Below, piece by piece: positions 1 through 7,966 of a DNA stretch of 64,000 nucleotides (position 1 is the first letter of the stretch; each line of letters starts with the position of its first letter). The position numbers and the translations under genes are program-made. Below the pieces are notes generated by a model that was given only the letters and a program-made list of their open reading frames with translations, did no database searches and was not told the origin of the DNA. Source of the stretch: Xanthomonas sacchari (GTDB lineage Bacteria > Pseudomonadota > Gammaproteobacteria > Xanthomonadales > Xanthomonadaceae); assembly GCF_040529065.1 (NCBI RefSeq), contig NZ_CP132343.1, positions 4,853,001 to 4,917,000 on the forward strand. The letters are read 5' to 3'.

Positions 1-70
1 AATTTACATATCGGCAGCGAACGGCCCCACGCCTCAGCGCCGACAAACCTAATAACGAAGGTACCCGATT

Positions 71-643
71 ATGAAGACCTCTCTGCTTGCTCTCGGCCTC
101 CTGGCCACCCTGCCGTTCGCCGCTTCGGCTGCCGAAGGCCTTTCCTACAACTATGTCGAGGGCGGCTACGTCAAGACCGACGCCAGCGGCGGCGATGCCG
201 ACGGTTGGGCTGTCAAGGGTTCCTACGCGTTCCACCCGAACTTCAGCGTGTTCGGCGACTTCAACCGCCAGAAGACCGACTTCGGCGACGTGCGCGTCGA
301 CCAGTGGCGCATCGGCGCCGGCTACAACCACGAGATCGCGACCAGCACCGACCTGGTGACCCGCGTGGCCTACAACCGTTTCGACCCGGAATACGGCACC
401 AAGTTCAACGGCTGGAGCGCCGAAGCGGGTATCCGCACCGCGTTCAACCCGTACCTGGAAGTCTATGCGCTGGGCGGCTACGAGGACTACGCGAAGAAGG
501 ACGGCATCAATCCGGAAGGCCAGTTCTACGGCCGCCTGGGCGCGCAGGCCAAGCTGAACCAGAACTGGGGCCTGAGCGCCGACCTGAAGATGGACCGCCA
601 CGGCGACAAGGAATGGTTCGTCGGCCCGCGCTTCAGCTGGTAA
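71..643 (+). CDS. ax21: Ax21 family outer-membrane beta-barrel protein
   Basis: 190 residues. An N-terminal signal peptide (about residues 1-20, ending in A-S-A) is followed by alternating aromatic and polar strands. The protein ends in a terminal aromatic (F-S-W), as outer-membrane barrel proteins do. The mature start (AEGLSYNYVEGGY) is that of the Xanthomonas Ax21/OmpA-like small barrel family. Ax21 was once proposed as the activator of the rice receptor XA21, but that work was retracted; the family is now treated as a general outer-membrane or vesicle protein. The start is set by a GAAGG about ten bases upstream. A strong intrinsic terminator follows, so it is probably monocistronic. Family call is firm; function is open. 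Confidence 0.88.
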   Translation: MKTSLLALGLLATLPFAASAAEGLSYNYVEGGYVKTDASGGDADGWAVKGSYAFHPNFSVFGDFNRQKTDFGDVRVDQWRIGAGYNHEIATSTDLVTRVAYNRFDPEYGTKFNGWSAEAGIRTAFNPYLEVYALGGYEDYAKKDGINPEGQFYGRLGAQAKLNQNWGLSADLKMDRHGDKEWFVGPRFSW

Positions 644-693
644 GCGTTGCCTAGCACTGCGCGCGTCGTTCTCTCCCGCCGCGCGCGGTTCGG

Positions 694-724
694 AAAGCCC
701 GGTCCCACGACCGGGCTTTTTTTT
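694..724 (+). terminator. Rho-independent terminator after ax21
   Basis: Perfect 11-bp stem AAAGCCCGGTC / GACCGGGCTTT with a 4-base loop, running into eight T. It lies about 50 bases after the ax21 stop. Confidence 0.93.
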
Positions 725-763
725 GCCTGTCGATCCGGCCGTCGTCGATGACACACCGACGCG

Positions 764-807
764 CGGACACGAAAACGCCCAGGCCAGGCCGGGCGTTTTC
801 GTGTCCG
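764..807. terminator. 17-bp inverted repeat between convergent ax21 and gpsA
   Basis: CGGACACGAAAACGCCC at 764-780 pairs perfectly with 791-807 around a 10-base loop. It lies 13 bases past the gpsA stop on the minus strand and after the ax21 terminator on the plus strand. It probably terminates gpsA transcription, although no separate T tract follows on the minus strand. Confidence 0.7.
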
Positions 808-820
808 GCAACGGGCTGGA

Positions 821-1846
821 TCAACTGAACAGGGTGGTCGGGTACTCGGGCTTCTGCTCGCGCGCCAGCAACTGCTGCAGGCCGACCGCCGGGGTCAGTT
901 CGCCGTGCAGGACCGCGCGCACCGCGTTGGAGATCGGCAGGTCGATGCCGTGGCGCTCGGCCTGGCGCATCACCTCGTCGGCGGTCTGCACCGACTCGAC
1001 CACCTGGCCGATCGCGCGCACCGCCTCCTGCAGTGGCTGCCCGCGGCCCAGCGCCAGGCCCAGCCGGCGATTGCGCGACAGGTCGCCGGTACAGGTGAGC
1101 ACCAGGTCGCCGAGCCCGGCCAGGCCCATCAGGGTCTCCGGCTTGGCGCCGATCGCCGCGGCCAGCCGCAGCATCTCGTTGAGGCCGCGGGTGATCAGGC
1201 CGGCACGGGCGTTGAGGCCCAGCTCCATGCCGTCGGCCACGCCGGTGGCCACCGCCAGCACGTTCTTCATCGCCCCGCCCAGCTCGGCGCCGACCATGTC
1301 GTCGCCGGTATAGGCGCGGAAGGTCGGGCCGTGCATGGCGTCGGCGACCTGCTGCGCGAACGCGGCATCGCCGTGCACGGTCACCGCGGTCGGCAGGTCC
1401 AGGGCCACTTCCTTGGCGAAGGACGGGCCGGTGACCACCGCCAGCGGGACGTCCTCGCCGAGGATCTCCTGCGCCACTTCGTGCAGGAACCGCCCGGACC
1501 CGGGCTCGAAGCCCTTGGTCGCCCAGGCCACGCCGGCCTGCGCCGGGCGCAGCGGCGCCAGTTGCTGCAGGGTGTCGGTGAACGCATGCGACGGCACCAC
1601 CACCAGGATCCAGTCGGCGCCGTCGATGGCCGCCGCCAGGTCGGTGGTGGCCTGCAGGCCCTCCGGCAGCGCGATTCCCGGCAGGTAACGCGGGTTTTCG
1701 TGGCGCTGCGCGATGGCCTCGGCGACCACGGCGTCGCGACCCCACAGCACGGTCGGATACCCGTGCCGTGCGGTCAGCGACGCCAGCGCCGTGCCCCAGG
1801 AGCCGGCGCCGAGGACGGCGATCTTCTTCTTGGCGTTATCGCGCAT
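821..1846 (-). CDS. gpsA: NAD(P)H-dependent glycerol-3-phosphate dehydrogenase
   Basis: 341 residues, the usual GpsA length. It reduces dihydroxyacetone phosphate to sn-glycerol 3-phosphate, the backbone for phospholipid synthesis, in the cytoplasm. The Rossmann nucleotide loop G-A-G-S-W-G is at residues 13-18. The family blocks [14 protein letters not shown] and [11 protein letters not shown]-like sequence follow, with the catalytic Lys in KNVLAVATG. The ATG at 1846 is preferred; a TTG two codons earlier is possible. It lies 18 bases after secB, an order shared with E. coli, so the two are probably co-transcribed. Confidence 0.96.
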   Translation of the reverse strand: MRDNAKKKIAVLGAGSWGTALASLTARHGYPTVLWGRDAVVAEAIAQRHENPRYLPGIALPEGLQATTDLAAAIDGADWILVVVPSHAFTDTLQQLAPLRPAQAGVAWATKGFEPGSGRFLHEVAQEILGEDVPLAVVTGPSFAKEVALDLPTAVTVHGDAAFAQQVADAMHGPTFRAYTGDDMVGAELGGAMKNVLAVATGVADGMELGLNARAGLITRGLNEMLRLAAAIGAKPETLMGLAGLGDLVLTCTGDLSRNRRLGLALGRGQPLQEAVRAIGQVVESVQTADEVMRQAERHGIDLPISNAVRAVLHGELTPAVGLQQLLAREQKPEYPTTLFS

Positions 1847-1864
1847 GCGCAACGGCGAACGCGC

Positions 1865-2383
1865 TCAGGCGTTGCCGGCCGGCTCCGAATCGGCCAGCGA
1901 CTGGCCCTCGCCCTGCTGCGCGCGCTGGCGCAGGGTCTCGGCGTACAGGGCCTCGAAGTTGATCGGCTGCAGGAAGAACGGCGGGAAGCCGCCGGCCTGG
2001 ATCAGGTCGCTGACCAGCGAACGCACGTACGGGAACAGGATGCTTGGGCACTGGGTGCCGAGCAGCACGTCCACCGCCTGCGGGTCCAGGCCGACCAGGC
2101 CGAACACGCCGGCCTGCTGCACTTCGGCCACGTAGGCGGTCTTGCCGCCGGCGTTGCAGGTCAGGGTCACGGCCAGCACGACTTCGAAGGCCTGCTCGTT
2201 CAGCTGCTGCACGCGCTGGTTGAGGTTGAGCTGCAGTTCCGGCTGCGCGTTGTCGTTGAACACCGACGGCGCGTTGGGGGACTCGAAGGACACGTCCTTG
2301 ACGTAGATCTTCTCGATGGTGAAGGCGGGACCGGCCGCGGCGTCGGCCGGCGCCGCGGCGCCGTTATTGGTGAGGTCGGACAT
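1865..2383 (-). CDS. secB: Protein-export chaperone SecB
   Basis: 172 residues. SecB is a tetrameric cytoplasmic chaperone that keeps preproteins unfolded and hands them to SecA. The core [16 protein letters not shown] and the C-terminal helix region ([13 protein letters not shown]) are typical. The open frame extends 21 codons further upstream, but the ATG at 2383 has a GGAG eight bases before it and gives the normal SecB start (MSDLTNNG). It sits immediately upstream of gpsA. The grxC gene found between the rhodanese and secB in E. coli is absent here. Confidence 0.96.
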   Translation of the reverse strand: MSDLTNNGAAAPADAAAGPAFTIEKIYVKDVSFESPNAPSVFNDNAQPELQLNLNQRVQQLNEQAFEVVLAVTLTCNAGGKTAYVAEVQQAGVFGLVGLDPQAVDVLLGTQCPSILFPYVRSLVSDLIQAGGFPPFFLQPINFEALYAETLRQRAQQGEGQSLADSEPAGNA

Positions 2384-2471
2384 TGCTTGACTCCGGTGGA
2401 TTCGGTAACAGAAAGAAACGGGATTATCACACGCCGGCCGCGACACTCCAGGGCCGGCCGGACGGGGTGTT

Positions 2472-2906
2472 TCAGCGGCCCTTGACCAGCGGCAGCTCGG
2501 CCTGCTGCCAGGCAGCGATGCCGCCCTCCAGCACGTAGACCTGCTCGAAGCCGGCCTTCTTCAACTGCTTGGCGGCGCCGTCGGCGGTGGTGCCGGTGCG
2601 GCAGACCAGCACCACCGGCTGCGCCTTGGCGTTGGCCACCAGCTTGTGCTCGGGGCCGAACTGGCTGGCGGTGGCGTTGCGGCTGCCGGCGATATGGCCC
2701 TTCTCGAAATCGGCCGAGGCCGACAGGTCGACCACCACCGCGTTGCCGACGTTGATCAGGCGGGTCAGCTCGGCCGGCCGCAGGCTCTTGTAGCCACGGA
2801 ACAGGCGCGCCACTTCGGTGACGATCAGGGCGATGGTGAGGCCCACCAGGGCCAGGGCCAGCATCGGGTTGCGGCCGGCGAAGGCCAGCAGTTCTTCGAA
2901 GTTCAC
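2472..2906 (-). CDS. Membrane-anchored rhodanese-like protein (YibN type)
   Basis: 144 residues from a GTG start. One N-terminal transmembrane helix (about residues 14-33) is followed by a cytoplasmic rhodanese domain. The active-site loop is C-R-T-G-T-T with Cys102, and the CH2A-like strand is [19 protein letters not shown]. It probably handles persulfide sulfur; the substrate is unknown. It is encoded just upstream of secB-gpsA, as yibN is in enterobacteria. The frame stays open far upstream, but GTG at 2906 fits the family length; no strong ribosome site is visible, so the start is moderately sure. Confidence 0.85.
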   Translation of the reverse strand: MNFEELLAFAGRNPMLALALVGLTIALIVTEVARLFRGYKSLRPAELTRLINVGNAVVVDLSASADFEKGHIAGSRNATASQFGPEHKLVANAKAQPVVLVCRTGTTADGAAKQLKKAGFEQVYVLEGGIAAWQQAELPLVKGR

Positions 2907-2959
2907 GGGACTCAGGGGCGGGAAGCGGGCGCCGATTGTCGCACAGCTCGGCGACCGCG

Positions 2960-3379
2960 CTACTGGCCGTTCCACAGGTCCGGCAGGCCGTCCTGCAGCC
3001 ACCAGGTCTTGGCCGCGGGGTCCCAGCGCCAACGCTCGCGGTAGCGGACGATGCGCTCGGCCTGGGTATTGCGGTTGATCACGCCCAGCTCGATCTCGCG
3101 CAGCGCCTCGCCGTCGCCGACCGCGGCGGCGCCGACCTTGTAGGAGGAGACCTGGATCTGCCGGTAGCGCTCCAGTTGCAGGTCGGTCAGCGGGTGCGCC
3201 TGGCGGTAGGCCGGATCCACCGCCTGCCAGGCGGTTTCGAACTCGCTCCAGCGCACCGCCGCGGCATAGGCGGTCTGCAGGTCGTCGAGCTTGCGCTGCT
3301 GCGCGCCGCTGCCGGCCGCGGCCGCTCCGGTCCAGCCCAGCAGCAACAGCAGCGCGAGCGCGCGGAACATCGAAGGCAT
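2960..3379 (-). CDS. Secreted protein of unknown function
   Basis: 139 residues with a signal peptide (about 1-21, AAAAG). The mature part is mixed alpha/beta, with conserved-looking features such as R-Y-R-E-R-W-R-W-D-P near residues 112-121 and a W-W-L-Q-D-G-L-P-D-L-W C-terminus. This resembles short periplasmic proteins common in Xanthomonadaceae, but no named family is recognised. A second ATG three codons in (3370) is possible. It lies between the rhodanese and a thioesterase on the same strand. Confidence 0.72.
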   Translation of the reverse strand: MPSMFRALALLLLLGWTGAAAAGSGAQQRKLDDLQTAYAAAVRWSEFETAWQAVDPAYRQAHPLTDLQLERYRQIQVSSYKVGAAAVGDGEALREIELGVINRNTQAERIVRYRERWRWDPAAKTWWLQDGLPDLWNGQ

Positions 3380-3424
3380 GGCAGCGTCCAGGTGGCGGCG
3401 CGCGGGGTGCGCGATCCGCGCATC

Positions 3425-3895
3425 CTACCCCTTGGCGATGGCCACGAAGCGACCGCTCAAGGTCGCCGCCGCGGCTGCGCCGGGCGCACCGACCTGGGCC
3501 TGGATGCCGATGCGGGCGCGGCCGCGCTGGCGGAAGGTGTTCACGAACACGTCCCAGTCGCCCTCCGCGTCGGCATTGGCCTGGGCATGCAGATCGGCGT
3601 ACAGCGGCGACAGGTAGCGCACCTGGCTGTCGGCGACATAGACGTCGGCCTGCAGGCCGGCGCGGTGCAGTTCGCAGTTGACCAGCCCCCAGCCGGCCAG
3701 GGTCATCACCGATCCCAAGCTGCCGCCGAAGGCGTTGCCCTTGTCGTTGATATTGGCCGCCAGCGGCGCGAGCAGGTGCAGGCGCTGCTCGGCATAGTCC
3801 TGCACGGCGACCTGCAGCGCCGCCACCGGCGGCATGGCCTGGAACTGCCGTTGCAACTGCTGCAGGAACGCCTCGAAGGAAAGATCCGCTGCCAT
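3425..3895 (-). CDS. Hotdog-fold thioesterase (YiiD C-terminal domain family)
   Basis: 156 residues. The pattern N-D-K-G-N-A-F-G-G-S-L near residues 49-59 and the long strand DVYVADSQVRYLSPLYADL match the thioesterase domain found at the C-terminus of YiiD. Family members are thought to act on acyl-CoA or acyl-ACP thioesters; the substrate here is unknown. It is transcribed divergently from hemD with only 33 bases between the start codons, so the two promoters must overlap. Confidence 0.8.
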   Translation of the reverse strand: MAADLSFEAFLQQLQRQFQAMPPVAALQVAVQDYAEQRLHLLAPLAANINDKGNAFGGSLGSVMTLAGWGLVNCELHRAGLQADVYVADSQVRYLSPLYADLHAQANADAEGDWDVFVNTFRQRGRARIGIQAQVGAPGAAAAATLSGRFVAIAKG

Positions 3896-3928
3896 GGTGC
3901 GATTGTGCTGCCGGTGGGGGCTCGCATA

Positions 3929-4711
3929 ATGCCTGGCATGAGCGCGCATGCAACCGCGGCCCCGGCCTGGATCCTGATCTCGCTGCGCCCGCAGGGCGAG
4001 CACGCACCGCTGCGGCGGGCCGCGGCGCGCTGCGGCGGGCGGGTGCTGGCGGTGTCGCCATGGCGGATACGGCCGCGCGCCGATCCCGCCACCCGTGCGG
4101 CCCTGGCCGCAGCGCTGGCTGCGCCGCGGGTCATCGTCAGCAGCCCGGCGGCGGTACGCGCGGCCGCGGCGCTGCAGCCGCTGACCGCACGCCCCGGCCA
4201 GTGCTGGCTGGCGGTGGGCGCAGGCACGGCGCGCGCCTTGCGCGAACACGGCATCGCCGAGGTGGCGACGCCGACGCGCATGGACAGCGACGGGCTGCTG
4301 GCGCTGCCGGAACTGGCTGCGCCGGAGTTGCCGGTGGGCCTGGTCACCGCTCCCGGCGGGCGCGGCCTGATCGCCGCGCACCTGCAGGCGCGCGGCACGC
4401 CGCTGCGGCGCGCCGACGTGTATGTCCGCGAACCTGTGAGGTTGCGCCCGGCCGACCTGGCCCGCCTGCGTGCGGCAGCGCCCGGGGTGCTGGCGCTGAG
4501 CAGTGGCGAGGCGCTCCAACAGGTCCTCGCGCAATTGCCCGAGGACCTGGCGCTGGCCTGGCGCATGCGTCCGCTGGTCGCGGCCAGCGCGCGCCTGGCG
4601 ACCCTGGCCGCGGACCTTGGCTTCGTCGACGTCGCGCAGGCGGCCGGGCCGATGCCGCAGCAATTGGTGGCCGCCGCGATGGCGATCGTGACGCGTTCGC
4701 CACCTCGCTGA
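3929..4711 (+). CDS. hemD: Uroporphyrinogen-III synthase
   Basis: 260 residues. It cyclises hydroxymethylbilane to uroporphyrinogen III in heme and siroheme synthesis. The two-lobed fold shows in ISLRPQGEH at the start, the hinge, and the family segment V-T-A-P-G-G-R-G near residues 138-145, with a second-lobe ALSSGEAL. Sequence identity across this family is always low, so the call also rests on the hemX and hemY genes that follow. ATG 3929 has a GGGGG eight bases upstream; ATG 3938 is the alternative. Confidence 0.85.
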   Translation: MPGMSAHATAAPAWILISLRPQGEHAPLRRAAARCGGRVLAVSPWRIRPRADPATRAALAAALAAPRVIVSSPAAVRAAAALQPLTARPGQCWLAVGAGTARALREHGIAEVATPTRMDSDGLLALPELAAPELPVGLVTAPGGRGLIAAHLQARGTPLRRADVYVREPVRLRPADLARLRAAAPGVLALSSGEALQQVLAQLPEDLALAWRMRPLVAASARLATLAADLGFVDVAQAAGPMPQQLVAAAMAIVTRSPPR

Positions 4712-4823
4712 ACGCGGGCCAGCGCACGGGTTGCGGCCGCACTGCCGCTCACGCCATGCTCGGCGGTGCCGCGCCGACCCCCGCCTTGCTCGCGACGGGC
4801 GACGGCTCTCCAGGACGCTGCCG

Positions 4824-5804
4824 ATGACCGACGAAATCCCGATCACGCCTCGCCGTTCCACACGCTGGATCTGGTTGCTGCTGGTACTCGCCACGCTGGC
4901 CGCGCTGGCGTTCGCCGGCTGGCGTGGCTGGGACTGGTGGCAGGCGCGCAGCGCGCGCGAACTGGCCCAACAGTCGGACCTGCAGCAGCAACTGCAGGCC
5001 TTGCAGCAGGCCCAGGACAGCCTGCGCCGCGACCAGCGCGCCACCGCGCAGCGGCTGCAGGACGCGGCCAGCACCAACCGTGTGCTGCGCGACGAAATGC
5101 TCGGGCTGAGCCAGCGCAGCGCGCTGCTGGAGGCCAATGTCGCCAAGCTGGCCGACTCCAACCGCCACGGCGCGCAGGCGCTGCGCCTGGACGAGGTCGA
5201 ACTGCTGCTCAACCAGGGCCAGCAGCGCCTGCTGCTGGCCGGCGACGCAGTCGGCGCGCGCCGCGCCTACGCCTTGGCCAGCGGCGTGCTGGACGGCATC
5301 GACGATCCGCAATTCCTCAATCTGCGCCAGGCGCTGCTGCAGGAACGCACCGCGCTGGACGCGCTGGGCGACGGCCCACAGGCGCGCCTGGCGGCGCAGC
5401 TGGATGCCTTCGCCGCCAGCCTGGACAAGCTGCCGACGCAATTGCCGGAGAGTGCGCAGCAGCCGCTGTGGCAGCGCCTGCTGGCGCCGCTGGTGAAGAT
5501 CCGCCCCTCGCAGGGCGGCGTCCTGGCCGCCGGCTCGGAGCGCGTGGCCGCCCACGATGCGCTGCAGCTCGACCTGACCCTGGCGCGCGCGGCGCTGGAA
5601 CGCGGCGACACGCGCGGTTATCGCAGCGCGCTGGCCGGCGCCGGGCGTTGGCTGTCACGGCTGTGGCCGGAGTCGCCGCAACTGCGCGAACGCCGCGCCG
5701 CGCTGCGCACCCTGGCCAACGCCGATCTGCGTCCGACCATTCCCGAACTCGGAACCACCCTGCAACAGTTGCGCGCGATGCGCGACGCAAGGAGCCCGTC
5801 ATGA
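4824..5804 (+). CDS. hemX: HemX-like membrane protein (uroporphyrinogen-III C-methyltransferase family name)
   Basis: 326 residues. One transmembrane helix (about 14-33) is followed by a long coiled-coil segment (about 45-115, Q/L rich) and a helical periplasmic domain with the conserved EVELLLNQGQQRLLLAGD signature. The family is often annotated as a methyltransferase, but no methyltransferase motifs are present; its true role is unclear. Its stop overlaps the hemY start (ATGA), which suggests translational coupling. Confidence 0.85.
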   Translation: MTDEIPITPRRSTRWIWLLLVLATLAALAFAGWRGWDWWQARSARELAQQSDLQQQLQALQQAQDSLRRDQRATAQRLQDAASTNRVLRDEMLGLSQRSALLEANVAKLADSNRHGAQALRLDEVELLLNQGQQRLLLAGDAVGARRAYALASGVLDGIDDPQFLNLRQALLQERTALDALGDGPQARLAAQLDAFAASLDKLPTQLPESAQQPLWQRLLAPLVKIRPSQGGVLAAGSERVAAHDALQLDLTLARAALERGDTRGYRSALAGAGRWLSRLWPESPQLRERRAALRTLANADLRPTIPELGTTLQQLRAMRDARSPS

Positions 5805-7069
5805 AATCCCTTCGTTCCCTGATCGTGCTGTTGATCGTCATCGCGCTGGGCGTGATCGGTGCGCAATGGCTGGGGCAGGACCCGGTGCGCCAGTTGGGCG
5901 AGGTGATCGTGCGCGTCGGCGGCACCGACTACATCGCCTCGCTGCCGCAGGCCTCGCTGCTGCTGGTGATCGCGTTCCTGGCGCTGTGGCTGGTGTGGAA
6001 CGTGCTCAGCTTCCCGTTCCGCGCCTGGGGCCGTCGGCGCCGCAAGCAGTCGCGTGTGCGCCTGCTCGACGGCCTGGCCGCTGCCCACGCCGGCCAGTGG
6101 ACGCGGGCCGAGAAGCAACTCAACGCCGCCGCGGAGGATCCCGAGGTCAGCGCCATCGCCATGATCGCCGCGGTGCGCGCGGCCGATGCGCGCGGCGACC
6201 GCGAGGCGACCGAGCGCCACCTGCGGCGCCTGGCCGACCGCGATGCCGCCGCGCATGCGCTGCTGCTGGCCGAGCTGCACCTGGAGCAGCAGCGCCCGGT
6301 CGATGCGATCAACGCGTTGGACGTGGCCGCGGCGCAGCCGTTGCCGCCGCGCGGGCTGCTGCTGCGCACCGAAGCACTGACCCGCATCGGCCGTGCCGGC
6401 GAGGCCTATGGCCAGCTCGGCGCGATCCGCCAGCAGCAGGCCTTGCCGCTGGAGGCGATCGCCACGCTGGAAACGCGGCTGGCCGCGGCGTCGCTGGACC
6501 AGGCGACCGATGCCAATGCCCTGGCCGAACGCTGGGAAAGCCTGCCCAAGTCGCTGCGCAGCGAGCCGGCGGTGGTCGCCGCCTACGCGGTGCGCGCGGC
6601 GTCGCTACGCTGGGACGATGCGGCGCTGCGCAGCCTGGAGCAGGCGCTGGACACGCGCTGGGACGAAGGCCTGGCCGCGCTGTACGGACGGCTGCCGGTG
6701 GAGAAATACGATTCGCGCCGTGCCAGTGCGCAGCGCTGGCTGCAGGCGCATCCGGACAGCCCGGCGCTGCTGCTGACCCTGGCGCGCCTGGCCCGGCACC
6801 AGCAGCAGTGGCCGCAGGCGGAGGAATTCCTGCACCGCGCGCTGGCGCTCGGCGCCGGCGCCGAGGCCTGGGAGATCTTCGGCGACGGCTATGCCGACGC
6901 CGGCGACATGCTCGCGGCGCAGCGCTGCTACGCCAATGCACTGCGCGTGCAGCGCGGCGAGCCGGCCCAGCCGCTGCCGGAGCCGGTGGCGCCGGTATCC
7001 TCGATCGCGCCGGAGCCGGGCAGCACGGAGCACCGCGACGAGCATGGGTTCCCGCGGCTGGAGGGCTGA
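5801..7069 (+). CDS. hemY: HemY-like TPR membrane protein
   Basis: 422 residues. Two N-terminal transmembrane helices (about 4-23 and 42-64) precede a helical region of TPR-like repeats: ALLLAELHLEQQRPVDAINAL, then further pairs ending with AEEFLHRALALGAGAEAWEIFGDGY. In proteobacteria this gene commonly follows hemX and is named for its position by the heme genes; it is not the HemY oxidase. The acidic, proline-rich tail (about 390-422) looks disordered. It overlaps hemX by four bases, so hemX and hemY form one transcription unit, probably with hemD. Confidence 0.87.
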   Translation: MKSLRSLIVLLIVIALGVIGAQWLGQDPVRQLGEVIVRVGGTDYIASLPQASLLLVIAFLALWLVWNVLSFPFRAWGRRRRKQSRVRLLDGLAAAHAGQWTRAEKQLNAAAEDPEVSAIAMIAAVRAADARGDREATERHLRRLADRDAAAHALLLAELHLEQQRPVDAINALDVAAAQPLPPRGLLLRTEALTRIGRAGEAYGQLGAIRQQQALPLEAIATLETRLAAASLDQATDANALAERWESLPKSLRSEPAVVAAYAVRAASLRWDDAALRSLEQALDTRWDEGLAALYGRLPVEKYDSRRASAQRWLQAHPDSPALLLTLARLARHQQQWPQAEEFLHRALALGAGAEAWEIFGDGYADAGDMLAAQRCYANALRVQRGEPAQPLPEPVAPVSSIAPEPGSTEHRDEHGFPRLEG

Positions 7070-7082
7070 GTCCGATCGCTCC

Positions 7083-7148
7083 GTAGGAGCGGCTTCAGCC
7101 GCGACGGGCGTTACCGGGAATGCCTGTCGCGGCTGAGGCCGCTCCTAC
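7083..7148. repeat. Inverted GTAGGAGCGG intergenic repeat
   Basis: Two 23-base arms (7083-7105 and 7126-7148) are inverted copies starting GTAGGAGCGGC, with one mismatch and a 20-base spacer. A single arm recurs at 38396-38418. It can fold into a long hairpin 13 bases after hemY and may end or stabilise that transcript. It is a REP-like family of the kind common between Xanthomonas genes. Confidence 0.85.
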
Positions 7149-7241
7149 GAGATTGCTTTGGGAGCGCAACGCGACCATACAGTTGGACGCAGCTGCACTT
7201 GTGCAACGATCACCGCGCGGATGGCCAGCAGCGTGCTCCGC

Positions 7242-7811
7242 TCAACGGCGCAGATAGGGCGGCAACATCGGCAGGCGCTCCAGGAATGCGGGCGCCAGCC
7301 CTTTGTAGCGCGCATAGCGCTGATCGATGCGCCGCGGCACCAGGATGCGCGCGCCGACCATGCCCCAGATCAGCATGGTCAGGAACGCGACCACGCCCAG
7401 CCCGGCTCCCAGGTCGCCACCGACAGCGAACCCCAGCAATGGCCCGACGAGGAAGGCGCCTGCCGTCAGCAGCATGAACCTGTTGCGTCGGCGCCGATGC
7501 GTGGCGCACATCCCCAGCATGTGGCTGCTGCGCTTGCGCGCGACCAAGGCCGCTACGGCATAGACCACGATGTTCACCAGCAGCAACACATACCAGCCGG
7601 ACGCATGCCAATAGAAGGTGCGCTGTTTCAGTTCGTCGGCCTGCAGCGCCGCCCCGCACTTCACGCAGTGCGGCGGAAACGGCGCATCGCGCAGGCACAC
7701 CAACTCGCCACCGGCGCGCCACAACGTTTCGCCCGGCAACGGCGGCGGCAGGCTGGACGGGCTGGCGACGCTTGGCGCCTGGTACGGATTGAAACTGCCC
7801 TGCTCGGTCAT
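7242..7811 (-). CDS. Membrane protein of unknown function with N-terminal CxxC
   Basis: 189 residues. A proline-rich N-terminus (FNPYQAP, PPPLPGE) is followed by a C-V-K-C-G motif near residue 50 and three or four hydrophobic helices (about 73-90, 112-130, 135-158). A basic RRRRNRF loop sits between them. FNPYQAP starts of this kind occur on many bacterial small membrane proteins of unknown function. ATG 7811 is chosen over an in-frame start 19 codons earlier because the protein family begins at MTEQ. No operon partner is evident. Confidence 0.7.
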   Translation of the reverse strand: MTEQGSFNPYQAPSVASPSSLPPPLPGETLWRAGGELVCLRDAPFPPHCVKCGAALQADELKQRTFYWHASGWYVLLLVNIVVYAVAALVARKRSSHMLGMCATHRRRRNRFMLLTAGAFLVGPLLGFAVGGDLGAGLGVVAFLTMLIWGMVGARILVPRRIDQRYARYKGLAPAFLERLPMLPPYLRR

Positions 7812-7966
7812 GGCCTGCGCCCCCTGCGCGCCGTGTCGCCCGCGTGGCGCGGGCGAATCGGCGGGCATGGTAGCGCGGATGCGGCGCGGTCAGCGCCGGG
7901 GCGGCGCCGCAGGGCCGAAGGCCTGGGCGCGGCGCGCCGGCACGGGAGCCCGCGCGCGGGTGACGC

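Noticed and set aside
71-643. Ax21 as the XA21-activating signal
   Set aside because: That claim was retracted; RaxX is the established activator. The gene is kept only as an outer-membrane protein.
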